64,000 nt of DNA from Microbulbifer sp. ALW1 (GTDB lineage: Bacteria; Pseudomonadota; Gammaproteobacteria; Pseudomonadales; Cellvibrionaceae): the NCBI RefSeq assembly GCF_009903625.1, contig NZ_CP047569.1, positions 3,590,001 to 3,654,000 of the forward strand, given 5' to 3'. Under the pieces are notes generated by a model, which saw only the letters and a list, made by a program, of their open reading frames with translations, made no database searches and was not told the DNA's origin. This document shows positions 29,060 through 38,850 of the stretch, piece by piece. Both the position numbers and the translations under genes were made by a program. Positions within the stretch are counted from its first letter, which is position 1. The number at the start of each line of letters is the position of its first letter.

Positions 29060-31786
29060 ATGAAGAGACTGCACAAGCCTCTGGCGCTCTCCATAGCGCT
29101 GGTGAACTCCGGCTTCGCCTTTGCTCAAGAAGAGGCGCAACAAGACGCGCCAGAAGAAACTCAGAGTGCGTACGCCACCACCGCCCTGGAAGAAGTGACC
29201 GTCACCGCCACCAAGCGCGAAACCAACCTGATGGAAACCCCGATTTCCATTACCGCCTTTAGCCAGGAAAAACTCGACCGCGAGGGACTGACCAACGTCA
29301 AGGACATGGCGCAGATGGTGCCGAACATGGAGATTTCCATGGACTCGTCCCAGACTGCCCCGGTGGTTGCCATGCGCGGCGTGCGCTCCACCAACATCAC
29401 CGAACTGGGCGATCCTTCCGTAGGCCTGCACCTGGACGGAATTTACTCACCCCGCCCCCAGGGCGCCATGGCGTTGATGTTCGACGTGGAGCGGGTGGAA
29501 GCCATGCGCGGCCCCCAGGGCACGCTGTTCGGGCGCAACTCCACCGTGGGTAACGTCAACATCATTTCCAAACGCCCGGACTTCAACGAGTTCGATGCGT
29601 CTGTCGGCATCGAGGCCGGCCGCTGGAATCACCAGCAGACCCGCGGCATGATCAATATCCCGGTGAGCGAAACCTTCGCCCTGCGCGCCTCCTTTATGCA
29701 GGAAACCCGCGACTCCTATCTCGACGGCTATTACGACCCCAACCAGTGGGACGTGCGCTACCTGCCGGAAGAAGTCCAGAACGCTCCGGTCTATACCGGT
29801 GCCGACGAAGACCGCAGCCTGCGCCAGCGCGAACGCTGGGGAGATGGTGACGTGCAGGAGCTGGTAAAAGCCGATCCCTCCGACTTCTACAACAATTCCG
29901 ACCAGTACGCCTTCCGCGTCAGCGCCCTGTGGGAACCCTCCGAGTCCCTGTCGTGGATGCTGGCCTACGAGCAATTCCAGGATAACAGCGCCGGTGGTGC
30001 CGACACCCTCAACTGTGACATGGCGGCGAAGCGCATCCGCAAAGACGGCGACGGCAACTATCTCGATGCCGACGGCAATATCTCCGGTGTGCCGGTGCCC
30101 GGCCAGCTGGGTTGTGAAAGCGTGTACGGCCCCGGTGCCGATGACTACACCGTGAACGTCAGTGTGCCCGGGTTCCTCGACCTGAGCATCGACTCGGTGC
30201 GCTCCAACATGAGCTGGGACGTCTCTGACGAAATCGCCCTGGTGTACAACGCAGGCTGGGCCGAGCAGGTGCGCTCACAACACTCTGACCAGGACCGCGG
30301 TATCACCGGCTGGGATATGTCCATCTTCTTCCGCGATGCGACCTTTACCTCCCAGTCCCACGAGATCCAGCTGCAATCCACCGGTTCCGGCCCGCTGCAG
30401 TGGATCGCCGGCGCCTTCTATTTTGAAGAAGACAACAACATGCAGGGTGGCTGGATCAACAGTGGCCAGAATGCGGACTACTGGAACCAGCCCAACCGCA
30501 CCCTCAAGTCCCAGGCCTTTTTCACCCAGGGTACCTACGCGGTCACCGACCAGCTGAACCTGACCTTGGGTGTACGCTACACCGAAGACACCAAGCAGGA
30601 TGTGGGCGGCCACAACATGACCTGTAACGGTGACACCATCAATCCGCAAACCGGCGAAGCTTGTTTCCCGGCCTGGGACCGCAATGCGTTTAACCAGTTG
30701 CCCCCAGACTACTTCTACGATCCGTCCATTTACACCACCGTCAGCGACAACCAGACCAAGGGCAGCTGGGACTTCACCAACTACCGCGTAGGCCTGGACT
30801 ACATCGTCAACGACGAACTGATGGTGTTCGGCTACGTGGCCAACGGCTTCAAGTCCGGCGGTATAGGCGACGTCTTTGTGCAATACGAGCAGGACCCGCT
30901 CACCGCGGAATACGACCTGGATGCTAATGGCGATCGTATCGTCAAGCAGCGTCACCAGAATACCTACGATCCGGAGGTAGTAACGACGTACGAGCTAGGT
31001 ACCAAGGGCACCTATCTCGATGGCAGCCTGAACCTGATGGCCACCCTCTTCTACAGCGACTATGAGGATATGCAGGCGGCCTCCGCCAAGGGCATCTTCC
31101 CCTATTACGTGGAAGAGCGGGATGACCAGAGCGGTGAACTGACTGGCGAAATCACCACCGAAACCCAGACCGTTTTCCAGACCGCCAACATCGGCAGCGC
31201 CGCCATCAAAGGCCTGGAGATCGAGTTTGACTGGGCGCCGATCGAGAACGGTCGCTTCGACGGTTACGTGACCTGGCTGGATACCGAAATCACCAGCGAT
31301 TTTATCTACCACTGGGATTTCGCCGCCACCGACCTGTTCGAAGTGGATCACGGTGCGGCCACCAATCCAGACAACGACGCCATGAAGGTCAACCTGAAAG
31401 GCAACGAGCTGGCGGCGTCACCAAAACTCAGTGCCAAGCTGAACTACACCCATACCTTCCGTTTCAACAACGGCTTCGCGATTGTCCCGCACCTCAGCTA
31501 CTTCTGGCGCGACAAGTCGTACCACACCTTCCAGAACGTGGATAAACACTACGACGCTTTTGCCACGGAAACCCCCGATGCGTTCAGCGATGTGCGCCCG
31601 GCATTCCACAGTGTGAACAGCACTCTCAAGCTGGAAGCGCCGGATAACAAATGGAATGTGGAAGCCTTCGTCTACAACCTCACCGACCAGCGAGAAACCT
31701 ACTGGGCCGGTGGCGGAGATGGCCTGATCAAGGGCCCGGTTTCCATGCCGCGCTTCTACGGCGTACGCGGTAATTACAACTTCTAA
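29060..31786 (+). CDS. TonB-dependent outer-membrane receptor (glucan uptake)
   Basis: A 908-residue outer-membrane transporter that uses TonB energy to import large ligands. A signal peptide ends at FAFAQ; a TonB-box-like segment (EEVTVTATKR) is at about 44-53; the plug follows (ISITAFSQEKL, VVAMRGVRS, VEAMRGPQGTLFGRNSTVG NVNII split here) and a long 22-strand barrel ends in Phe (GNYNF), as expected for BAM-dependent assembly. The start ATG has GAGAGGA upstream. Between a GH5 and a GH3 gene, it most likely takes up glucan oligosaccharides; no SusD partner is present, which is normal outside Bacteroidetes. Confidence 0.93.
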   Translation: MKRLHKPLALSIALVNSGFAFAQEEAQQDAPEETQSAYATTALEEVTVTATKRETNLMETPISITAFSQEKLDREGLTNVKDMAQMVPNMEISMDSSQTAPVVAMRGVRSTNITELGDPSVGLHLDGIYSPRPQGAMALMFDVERVEAMRGPQGTLFGRNSTVGNVNIISKRPDFNEFDASVGIEAGRWNHQQTRGMINIPVSETFALRASFMQETRDSYLDGYYDPNQWDVRYLPEEVQNAPVYTGADEDRSLRQRERWGDGDVQELVKADPSDFYNNSDQYAFRVSALWEPSESLSWMLAYEQFQDNSAGGADTLNCDMAAKRIRKDGDGNYLDADGNISGVPVPGQLGCESVYGPGADDYTVNVSVPGFLDLSIDSVRSNMSWDVSDEIALVYNAGWAEQVRSQHSDQDRGITGWDMSIFFRDATFTSQSHEIQLQSTGSGPLQWIAGAFYFEEDNNMQGGWINSGQNADYWNQPNRTLKSQAFFTQGTYAVTDQLNLTLGVRYTEDTKQDVGGHNMTCNGDTINPQTGEACFPAWDRNAFNQLPPDYFYDPSIYTTVSDNQTKGSWDFTNYRVGLDYIVNDELMVFGYVANGFKSGGIGDVFVQYEQDPLTAEYDLDANGDRIVKQRHQNTYDPEVVTTYELGTKGTYLDGSLNLMATLFYSDYEDMQAASAKGIFPYYVEERDDQSGELTGEITTETQTVFQTANIGSAAIKGLEIEFDWAPIENGRFDGYVTWLDTEITSDFIYHWDFAATDLFEVDHGAATNPDNDAMKVNLKGNELAASPKLSAKLNYTHTFRFNNGFAIVPHLSYFWRDKSYHTFQNVDKHYDAFATETPDAFSDVRPAFHSVNSTLKLEAPDNKWNVEAFVYNLTDQRETYWAGGGDGLIKGPVSMPRFYGVRGNYNF

Positions 31787-31854
31787 CCGCGAAAATATCT
31801 AAGCGCAAAAAGCGCTAACCCCAAAAGCGATCGTCATCTTCGCTTGTCTCTCTT

Positions 31855-31883
31855 GCCTCCACCCTACGCGGTGGGGGCCTTTT
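31855..31883 (+). terminator. Intrinsic terminator after the TonB receptor gene
   Basis: GCCTCCACC (31855-31863) pairs with GGTGGGGGC (31870-31878), with one G-T pair, followed by CTTTTT. A smaller hairpin AGCGC-aaaaa-GCGCT lies before it at about 31802-31816. An 11-bp direct duplication ATCCGAGAGAC at 31953-31974 lies further downstream in the next leader. Confidence 0.75.
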
Positions 31884-31995
31884 TCCTACGTCTCCCTTAA
31901 AAACGGGAAGTCATCAGGAAGCGTACAAGCGAACCGATGTCGGCACAGCAGTATCCGAGAGACATCCGAGAGACAAAAGTACCAGAGTGAATACC

Positions 31996-34320
31996 ATGAA
32001 AAAGCATCCCCTTTATGTCGGCGTTATGGCCGGGCTACTTTCGCTCGCCACCACCCTGCCCTTGCAAGCCGCCAATGAATCCGTGGCGCTAACGGCAGTT
32101 GCGCAAAGCCAGCAACAAGACGCCATCGAGTCCCAAATTCAACAGCTGCTCACGCAGATGTCCACCCAGGAAAAAATCGGCCAGCTGGCCCTGCGGGACT
32201 GGGGCACCTTTGGCTCCGCTGATATGAAGGTCATCAAACAGGCGGTGCGCGAGGGGCGCGTGGGTGGATTCCTGAACGTCAATTTCAGTTCCGTCGACCA
32301 AAACGCATTTGAGGAGCTGCAACGCATCGCCGTGGAAGAAAGCCCGCTGGGCGTTCCGCTGCTGTTTGGTCAGGACGTCATCCACGGTTACGAAACCATC
32401 TTCCCGATCCCACTGGGCCAGGCCGCCAGCTGGAACCCGCAGCTGATCAAAGACGGTGCACGTGTCGCCGCCCAGGAAGCCAGTGCCGACGGTATCCGCT
32501 GGACTTTCGCCCCCATGATCGACATCAGCCGCGACCCGCGCTGGGGCCGTATCGCCGAAACCCTGGGTGAAGACCCCTACCTGACCTCTACCTTGGGCGT
32601 GGCAATGGTCGAAGGTTTCCAGAGCGACAATCTCGCCGACCCCACCAGCCTCGCCGCCTGCGGCAAACACTTTGCCGGCTACGGTGCTGCCGAGGGCGGT
32701 CGCGATTACAACAGTGCCTATATTCCCGAGCGCCTGCTGCGCGATATCTACCTGCCGCCGTTCAAGGCCAGTATCGACGCGGGCATGCAGAGCATCATGA
32801 GCACCTACAGCACCCTGAACGATGTGCCCGGTACCGGTAGCCCTTTCCTGTTCAAACAGATACTGCGCGACGAATGGGGCTTTGACGGCTTTGTGGTGAG
32901 CGACTGGAACGCGGTGATGGAGATGGTGCCCCACGGCTTCGCCCGCGATGCCAAACACGCGGCCACCCTCGCCGCCAACGCCGGTATCGATATGGAGATG
33001 CACACCGATACCTACGAGAAGTTCCTGCCGCAGCTGATGGATGAAGGGAAATTCTCGGAAGCCCAACTCGATACAGCGGTAGCCAATATCCTACGAGTCA
33101 AGCTGCGCCTGGACCTGTGGAACCACCCCTACCCCCGCGCCACATCCAAAGCGGAGCGCGACCAGATCATCCGCAATGACCAATTCCTGAACACCGCCAA
33201 AGCCGCCGCCAAGGAAACTTTCGTACTGCTCAAGAATGACAACCAGGTACTGCCGCTGAAGAAAGGGCAGAGTGTCGCGGTGATCGGCCCCCTGGCGGAT
33301 GCCGCCCACGACCAGCTGGGCACCTGGATCTATAACGGTGACAAGAAGTACTCCCACACCCTCCTGCCAGCCCTGCGCGACATGGTGGGTGACGATGGTG
33401 AAATCCTGTTTGCCGCTGGCCTCGACTACAGCCGCGACATCAGCACACGCGGATTCAGGGCCGCGCTCAAAGCCGCGAAGAAAGCCGATGTGATTCTATT
33501 TGTGGGCGGCGAAGAGGCGATCCTCTCCGGCGAAGGCCACAGCCGTGGCGACATCCGCCTGCCCGGTGCCCAGGCCGAGCTGGTGGCGGAACTGGCGAAA
33601 ACCGGTAAACCCCTGGCGATGGTGTTGATGGCGGGCCGCCCGCTGCAACTGGATCAAACCCTGCAACAGGCCGACGCGATCATGATGGCCTGGCACCCGG
33701 GCACCATGGCGGGGCCGGCACTGGCAGACATTCTCTACGGCGAAACCTCACCGTCCGGCCGCCTTCCGCTGTCGTGGCCGGTGGGCGCGGGGCAGATTCC
33801 GATTTACTACAACCACCTGGCCACCGGTCGACCGGCAACGGACGATAACTACACCCGTATCGACAGGATAGGCCGCGAGGTTTTCCAGCACCAGCCGGGC
33901 AACTCCTCCAACCAGCTGGACTACGGACACAAACCGCAATTCCCGTTCGGCTACGGACTTACCTACAGTACCTTCGAATACAGCGACCTAGTGCTCAGCA
34001 GTCTAGAGCTGGACGGTGACGGCCAGCTCACCATTTCCGCCACCCTCACCAATACTGGCAAGGTCTCCGCCACAGAAACCGCGCAGCTGTATGTGCGCGA
34101 TCTGGTGGGCAGCGTGTCGCGGCCGGTGCGTGAACTGAAAGGCTTTGAGCGCATCACCCTCGCCCCCGGCGAATCCCGTGAAGTGGACTTCACCCTGAAG
34201 GCCAGCCAGTTGGCGTTCCACAACGCACAGATGCAGCCGGTGATCGAACCGGGGGAGTTCCGCGTGTGGATCGCGCCGGATGCGGAATCCGGCCTCGAAG
34301 GCGGCTTTACCCTGCGCTGA
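31996..34320 (+). CDS. bglX: GH3 beta-glucosidase, periplasmic (BglX-like)
   Basis: A 774-residue GH3 enzyme with a signal peptide (ending near LQAA) and the BglX layout: N-terminal barrel, an alpha/beta sandwich and a C-terminal FnIII-like domain (about 665-770). The catalytic nucleophile is Asp303 in VVSDWNAV; KHFAGYGAAEGGRDY is the conserved substrate loop; the second-domain block GEGHSRGD probably holds the acid/base region. It should release glucose from imported beta-glucan oligomers in the periplasm. The ATG at 31996 is chosen over the GTG at 31987 because the basic MKKH start suits a signal peptide. Confidence 0.92.
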   Translation: MKKHPLYVGVMAGLLSLATTLPLQAANESVALTAVAQSQQQDAIESQIQQLLTQMSTQEKIGQLALRDWGTFGSADMKVIKQAVREGRVGGFLNVNFSSVDQNAFEELQRIAVEESPLGVPLLFGQDVIHGYETIFPIPLGQAASWNPQLIKDGARVAAQEASADGIRWTFAPMIDISRDPRWGRIAETLGEDPYLTSTLGVAMVEGFQSDNLADPTSLAACGKHFAGYGAAEGGRDYNSAYIPERLLRDIYLPPFKASIDAGMQSIMSTYSTLNDVPGTGSPFLFKQILRDEWGFDGFVVSDWNAVMEMVPHGFARDAKHAATLAANAGIDMEMHTDTYEKFLPQLMDEGKFSEAQLDTAVANILRVKLRLDLWNHPYPRATSKAERDQIIRNDQFLNTAKAAAKETFVLLKNDNQVLPLKKGQSVAVIGPLADAAHDQLGTWIYNGDKKYSHTLLPALRDMVGDDGEILFAAGLDYSRDISTRGFRAALKAAKKADVILFVGGEEAILSGEGHSRGDIRLPGAQAELVAELAKTGKPLAMVLMAGRPLQLDQTLQQADAIMMAWHPGTMAGPALADILYGETSPSGRLPLSWPVGAGQIPIYYNHLATGRPATDDNYTRIDRIGREVFQHQPGNSSNQLDYGHKPQFPFGYGLTYSTFEYSDLVLSSLELDGDGQLTISATLTNTGKVSATETAQLYVRDLVGSVSRPVRELKGFERITLAPGESREVDFTLKASQLAFHNAQMQPVIEPGEFRVWIAPDAESGLEGGFTLR

Positions 34321-34413
34321 CCGAAACACCAAAAAAACATAAAACAATAATTCCGGCATTCGCAGTGTCACTCCGCGGGGCTCGCGGGGTGGCGCTGCCA
34401 AGGAGAGAAAACC

Positions 34414-36984
34414 ATGCGAATGCGTTCAACCGCTGCGCCGCTGGCGCGCGCCCACCGATTACTGTTGCCGATATTTGCCGCAGTGTTTACGACACTGTTT
34501 CTCACTGCCTGCGGCAGCAGTGACAGCGACACTCCCATTCCAGAACCTGAGCCCCAGCCCGAACCGCAACCAGAACCGCAACCCCAACCGGAACCCGAGC
34601 CCCCCAGCTTTACCCGCCTGCAAACCGAGGGTACCCGCTGGATCAATGCCGACGGCGAGCAGGTACTGTTGAAGGGCGTCAACCTCGGCAACTGGTTACT
34701 ACAGGAGTTCTGGATGATGGGCCAGAGTTCGGAGGCAGTGAACGATCAGTGTACGCTCGAAGGCATCTTCGATAGCCGTTTCGGTTTCGCCGAACGCGAG
34801 CGCCTTATGGACCTGTTCCGGGATAACTGGATTGGCGAGCGGGACTGGGACCTGATCGAGTCTTTTGGCTTCAATGTGGTACGCCTGCCATTTATCTGGA
34901 ACCTGATCGAGGACGAACAGAACCCCATGCACCTGCGCGACGATGCCTGGCAGTACCTCGACAGTGCCATCGCACAGGCGGAAGCCCGCGGCATCTACGT
35001 GATCCTCGACCTGCACGGCGCAGTGGGCGCCCAGGGCTGGGAGCACCACAGCGGCTGTGCCGGGAAAAACCTCTACTGGGACACCCCCGAATACCAGGCA
35101 CGGACCGAGTGGTTGTGGCAGCAGGTCGCCAGTCGCTACGCCGATCGCCCTGCGGTTGCCGGCTACGGCGTATTAAATGAACCCTGGGGAACCACGCCGG
35201 AAAATCTCGCAACAGAAGCCAGCGAACTCTACGATGCCATTCGCGAAGTCGACGACACCACCATCGTCATTCTTCCGGGCCACTCCGCCGGACTCGACGC
35301 CTACCCCAAACCCGCCGATGCCGGACAGACCAATGTGGCCTTTGAAATGCACTTCTATCCCGGTATTTTCGGCTGGGGCGAAATCGGCTACCCGGTAAAC
35401 CGCGACTGGCTGACCTGCGGTGAAGACGGCAGCGGCGGTGTCTGCGCGTGGGACGAAAAACTCCGACAGCTGGACGCTCCCTTCCTGATTGGCGAATTCC
35501 AGCCCTGGACCGGCCTCGGCCCGGAACTCGGCGCCCAGATCACCCGTGCCACCTACGACACCTATGCCAGCTTTGGCTGGGCCTCCACCGCCTGGTCCTA
35601 CAAACTGATCACCAATCAGGGGGGCGAGGGCAATGGCACCTGGGGCCTGGTCACCAATGAGCAGGGACTCGGCCTGCTGGCAAAAGCGGACACCTGGGCC
35701 TGCCCCGGCTGGGACAGCGCCCTGGAAAGTGCCTGCGGCAGTGCACGCAGCAACTTCACTCCGGATCGCGCCGGCGCGCAGACCTATTTTCTGGTGGTGA
35801 AATTCGGCAGCTGCTGCGACGGTGCGCTGGATGTCAGTATCGACAGCCTCAGTATTGTCGACACGGAGACCGGTAATGAACTGCTCGCCAATGGCAGCTT
35901 CGGCAGCGAAAGCGGCTGGACAAGCTGGTACCAGAGCGCGCCGCCGACCCTGAACTTCGACGCCACCGATACCGCCCTTACCCCCACCGGCAGCGATGGG
36001 CCGGTACTGCACATGAGCGGCGCGGCGGACGTCAATGGCGGCATCTACCAGCCGGTTACCCTCGAGTCTGGCAGGAATTACCAATTCTCCGGGGTGTTCA
36101 AGGACAACGGCAGCACCAATGCCTGGGCCGAAATCTATCTGGTAGAGAGCCAACCGGTGGATGGTACCGATGTACTGGCGGAGGGACCTTTTGCCTCGCT
36201 GGACTTCAACAGCGCCCCCAAGGAAGAGATTGAGGCCCTGTTCCGGGCTTTTGGTAGCGTCCCCTATGACATCCACGAGACCGCCAGGGAAGCATTGACC
36301 GCGGAATCCAGCCCAAACCTCTTCGACCTGCCTGCGGCACCGACGCAGCTGATTCTGGCGGAGACCACAGCGGGCACTGAACTCAGCTGGAGCGCCAGTG
36401 ACACCGCGGACATTGATGGCTACAACATCTACCGCTCCACCACATCGGGCAGCGGATATACGCAGATTGCAGGCCCCGTTGCCGGTACCACCTATACCGA
36501 TGGAAGTGCCGCAGTGACCTTTTACTACCGGGTGACCGCGGTGCGCGGATATGCCGAGAGCTACCCGGGCAACGAGGTGGCAACCGCCGTGGTGGCCCAG
36601 AACCTACCCGGACGTATCGAGGCGGAAACCTTCAGCGCCATGTCCGGCATCCAGCTGGAAAACTGCACCGATAACGGAGGCGGTCTTAATGTCGCCTGGC
36701 TGGACCCGGGTGACTGGCTGGAATACCGAGTCTCCTCCCCCACCGCGAGCACCTATACCATCCACTATCGATTGGCGAGCAGTGGTGGCAGCAACGGCTT
36801 CAGTCTGTCGGTGGATGGCGGCGACATTGCACATTCGGTGGCGGTACCGGACACCGGGGACTGGCAGGCCTGGACCACCGTGGAGGCCACGGTGGAGTTA
36901 CCGGCCGGTGAATCAGTGTTGCGGCTGGATGCCACAGACGGCGGCTGGAATCTGAACTGGCTGGAGGCCGCCAAAGTCCCCTGA
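34414..36984 (+). CDS. GH5 lipoprotein glucanase with inserted jelly-roll, FnIII and CBM6
   Basis: An 856-residue lipoprotein: acylated Cys33 (LFLTAC), a Pro/Glu/Gln linker (about 41-66), then a GH5 barrel opening GVNLGNWLLQEFWMM. Acid/base Glu256 is in VLNEPWG and nucleophile Glu361 in LIGEFQPW. After about residue 445 a CBM4_9-like beta module seems to be inserted (to about 580); the last GH5 helix region (EEIEALFRAFGSVPYDIHE) returns at about 600-630. An FnIII domain (about 641-729) and a CBM6 (732-855, RIEAETFSAMSG ... WNLNWLEA) follow. It is paralogous to the first GH5 of the locus. Surface anchoring is inferred. It starts 93 bases after the GH3 gene. Confidence 0.88.
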   Translation: MRMRSTAAPLARAHRLLLPIFAAVFTTLFLTACGSSDSDTPIPEPEPQPEPQPEPQPQPEPEPPSFTRLQTEGTRWINADGEQVLLKGVNLGNWLLQEFWMMGQSSEAVNDQCTLEGIFDSRFGFAERERLMDLFRDNWIGERDWDLIESFGFNVVRLPFIWNLIEDEQNPMHLRDDAWQYLDSAIAQAEARGIYVILDLHGAVGAQGWEHHSGCAGKNLYWDTPEYQARTEWLWQQVASRYADRPAVAGYGVLNEPWGTTPENLATEASELYDAIREVDDTTIVILPGHSAGLDAYPKPADAGQTNVAFEMHFYPGIFGWGEIGYPVNRDWLTCGEDGSGGVCAWDEKLRQLDAPFLIGEFQPWTGLGPELGAQITRATYDTYASFGWASTAWSYKLITNQGGEGNGTWGLVTNEQGLGLLAKADTWACPGWDSALESACGSARSNFTPDRAGAQTYFLVVKFGSCCDGALDVSIDSLSIVDTETGNELLANGSFGSESGWTSWYQSAPPTLNFDATDTALTPTGSDGPVLHMSGAADVNGGIYQPVTLESGRNYQFSGVFKDNGSTNAWAEIYLVESQPVDGTDVLAEGPFASLDFNSAPKEEIEALFRAFGSVPYDIHETAREALTAESSPNLFDLPAAPTQLILAETTAGTELSWSASDTADIDGYNIYRSTTSGSGYTQIAGPVAGTTYTDGSAAVTFYYRVTAVRGYAESYPGNEVATAVVAQNLPGRIEAETFSAMSGIQLENCTDNGGGLNVAWLDPGDWLEYRVSSPTASTYTIHYRLASSGGSNGFSLSVDGGDIAHSVAVPDTGDWQAWTTVEATVELPAGESVLRLDATDGGWNLNWLEAAKVP

Positions 36985-37208
36985 AAGTGGTGACTGTCCC
37001 ACTTCATTCCGGAAAAAGTGACAAAGTGGATCAATTGGGGCGTCCGATTTTAAGTTTTATCGCAAAGTAGGACGCTTTTCGCCGGTAGACACGTCAACAT
37101 AGCGACTCCCCCAAACGGGAGCCTATAAAAATACAACAAGGCAAGTGGGTACCCTGTTGCCCGCGAGTCTAAGTAAAGTAACAACAATAAAAATGCAGGT
37201 AACCACCC

Positions 37209-38663
37209 ATGCAAGCGATTGAGAACTCCATCGACGGACTCCAGGGCAGTGCCCAAAGCCGTCAAGACGCCCCTCCACTTCCCTTTATCGTGCTGATCTG
37301 TGGTGTCGCCACCATTGGCGGCTTCCTGTTCGGTTTTGACAGCGGTGTGATCAACGGCACCGTCACCGGGCTACAGCAGGCGTTTAACTCCAACACCGCC
37401 GGTACCGGATTCAACGTGGCCTCCATGTTGCTTGGTTGTGCCGTGGGTGCCTTCTTTGCCGGACGCCTGGCGGACCTTTGGGGGCGCAAAACCCTGCTGC
37501 TGATCTCCGCCGTATTGTTTGTGATCAGTGCCTGGGGCTCAGGTATCGCCAGCAGTTCGCCGGAGTTCGTGTTTTATCGCATTCTGGGCGGCCTCGCGGT
37601 GGGTGCGGCCAGCGTGATGTCACCTGCGTATATCAGTGAGATTGCCCCGGCGGCGATTCGTGGGCGTCTGATCACCATCAACCAGATCGCGATCATTTCT
37701 GGCCTTTTCACTGCTTTTGTCAGCAATTACTGGCTGGCCAATACCGCCGGCTCCGCAGTGAATGAGTGGTGGATGGGCTACAGCGCCTGGCGCTGGATGT
37801 TCTGGATCGAAATCGCTCCGGCCACCCTGTTCTTCCTCGCCCTGCTGCTGATTCCGGAGAGCCCCCGCTATCTGGTGCTATCCAAACAGACTTCCCGCGC
37901 CACCGAAGTACTGCGCAAGCTGTACGGTGAAGCGGCGGTCGAAGAGAAGCTGAAAAGTATCCGCGAATCTGTGGCCGGCGATCACCGTCCGCGCATGTCG
38001 GACCTGCTGGAAAGCGCGGGCCAGCGCGTGGGCAAAGTGCGCAAGATCGTATGGGTCGGCATCGGCCTGGCGGTATTCCAGCAGTTGGTCGGCATCAACG
38101 TAGTGTTCTATTACGGCGCGGTGCTGTGGCAGGCGGTGGGCTTCTCCGAGTCCGATGCCCTGCTGATCAACATCATCTCTGGTGGCGTGAGCATTGCGGC
38201 CTGCCTGATCACCATGGCTTTGATCGACAAGATCGGCCGCAAACCGTTGCTGCTGGTAGGCTCCATCGGTATGGCGGTGACTCTCGGCCTGGTGGCCTTT
38301 GCCTTCGCCAACTCCTCCGTGGTGGACGGCAAACTGCAACTGTCCCAAAGCATGGGCATGCTGGCACTGATCGCCGCTAACGCTTACGTCTTCTTCTTCA
38401 ACGGTTCCTGGGGCCCAGCCATGTGGACCATGCTCGGTGAAATGTTCCCCAACCAGATCCGCGGCTCAGGCCTTGCGGTCTCCGGCCTGGCCCAGTGGGT
38501 AGCCAACTTCGGCATCACCATGACCTTCCCGATCATGTTGACCAGTATCGGCCTGGCGGGCGCCTACGGCATTTACACCCTGTTCGCCCTGTTGTCTGTC
38601 GCTTTTGTGCTCTACATGGTCCACGAGACCAAGGGCCTCGAACTGGAACAAATGAAAGGCTAA
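37209..38663 (+). CDS. Sugar:proton symporter, MFS sugar porter family
   Basis: A 484-residue inner-membrane transporter of the sugar porter family with about 12 membrane segments. Signatures are GFLFGFDSGVINGT in helix 1, GRLADLWGRK in loop 2-3, PESPRYL after helix 6, QQLVGIN in helix 7 and HETKGLELEQM at the end. It should carry the monosaccharide (probably glucose) released by the GH3 enzymes into the cytoplasm. Preceded by a 224-base gap with no clear promoter motif, and ended by a strong terminator. Confidence 0.92.
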   Translation: MQAIENSIDGLQGSAQSRQDAPPLPFIVLICGVATIGGFLFGFDSGVINGTVTGLQQAFNSNTAGTGFNVASMLLGCAVGAFFAGRLADLWGRKTLLLISAVLFVISAWGSGIASSSPEFVFYRILGGLAVGAASVMSPAYISEIAPAAIRGRLITINQIAIISGLFTAFVSNYWLANTAGSAVNEWWMGYSAWRWMFWIEIAPATLFFLALLLIPESPRYLVLSKQTSRATEVLRKLYGEAAVEEKLKSIRESVAGDHRPRMSDLLESAGQRVGKVRKIVWVGIGLAVFQQLVGINVVFYYGAVLWQAVGFSESDALLINIISGGVSIAACLITMALIDKIGRKPLLLVGSIGMAVTLGLVAFAFANSSVVDGKLQLSQSMGMLALIAANAYVFFFNGSWGPAMWTMLGEMFPNQIRGSGLAVSGLAQWVANFGITMTFPIMLTSIGLAGAYGIYTLFALLSVAFVLYMVHETKGLELEQMKG

Positions 38664-38759
38664 ACGAAAGGCTAAACGGGGCCGTTTCCGGCACATTGTG
38701 CGTCTTATCAACGGAGAAGTGAGCCTGCACTCCCAGCTGGCTCACCACCCCAGGCCTGA

Positions 38760-38805
38760 CCGGGCGCTCCCGCCTTCACCCTTTAGCGGGGCGCCCGGCT
38801 TTTTT
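38760..38805 (+). terminator. Strong intrinsic terminator after the sugar symporter gene
   Basis: CCGGGCGC-CCCGC pairs with GCGGG-GCGCCCGG (one bulged T) over 38760-38798 and is followed by CT and a run of T. The next gene starts at 38851, so its promoter must be near or overlap this structure. Confidence 0.88.
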
Positions 38806-38850
38806 ACACGCATTCCCTCAGCCAGATTCAGCTTCACCCCCGGAGTCACC

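Noticed and set aside
36985..37085. Hairpins AAGTGG/CCACTT and GCGTCC/GGACGC after the GH5 lipoprotein gene
   Set aside because: Short stems, one with a long loop; only a weak T run, so not called as terminators.
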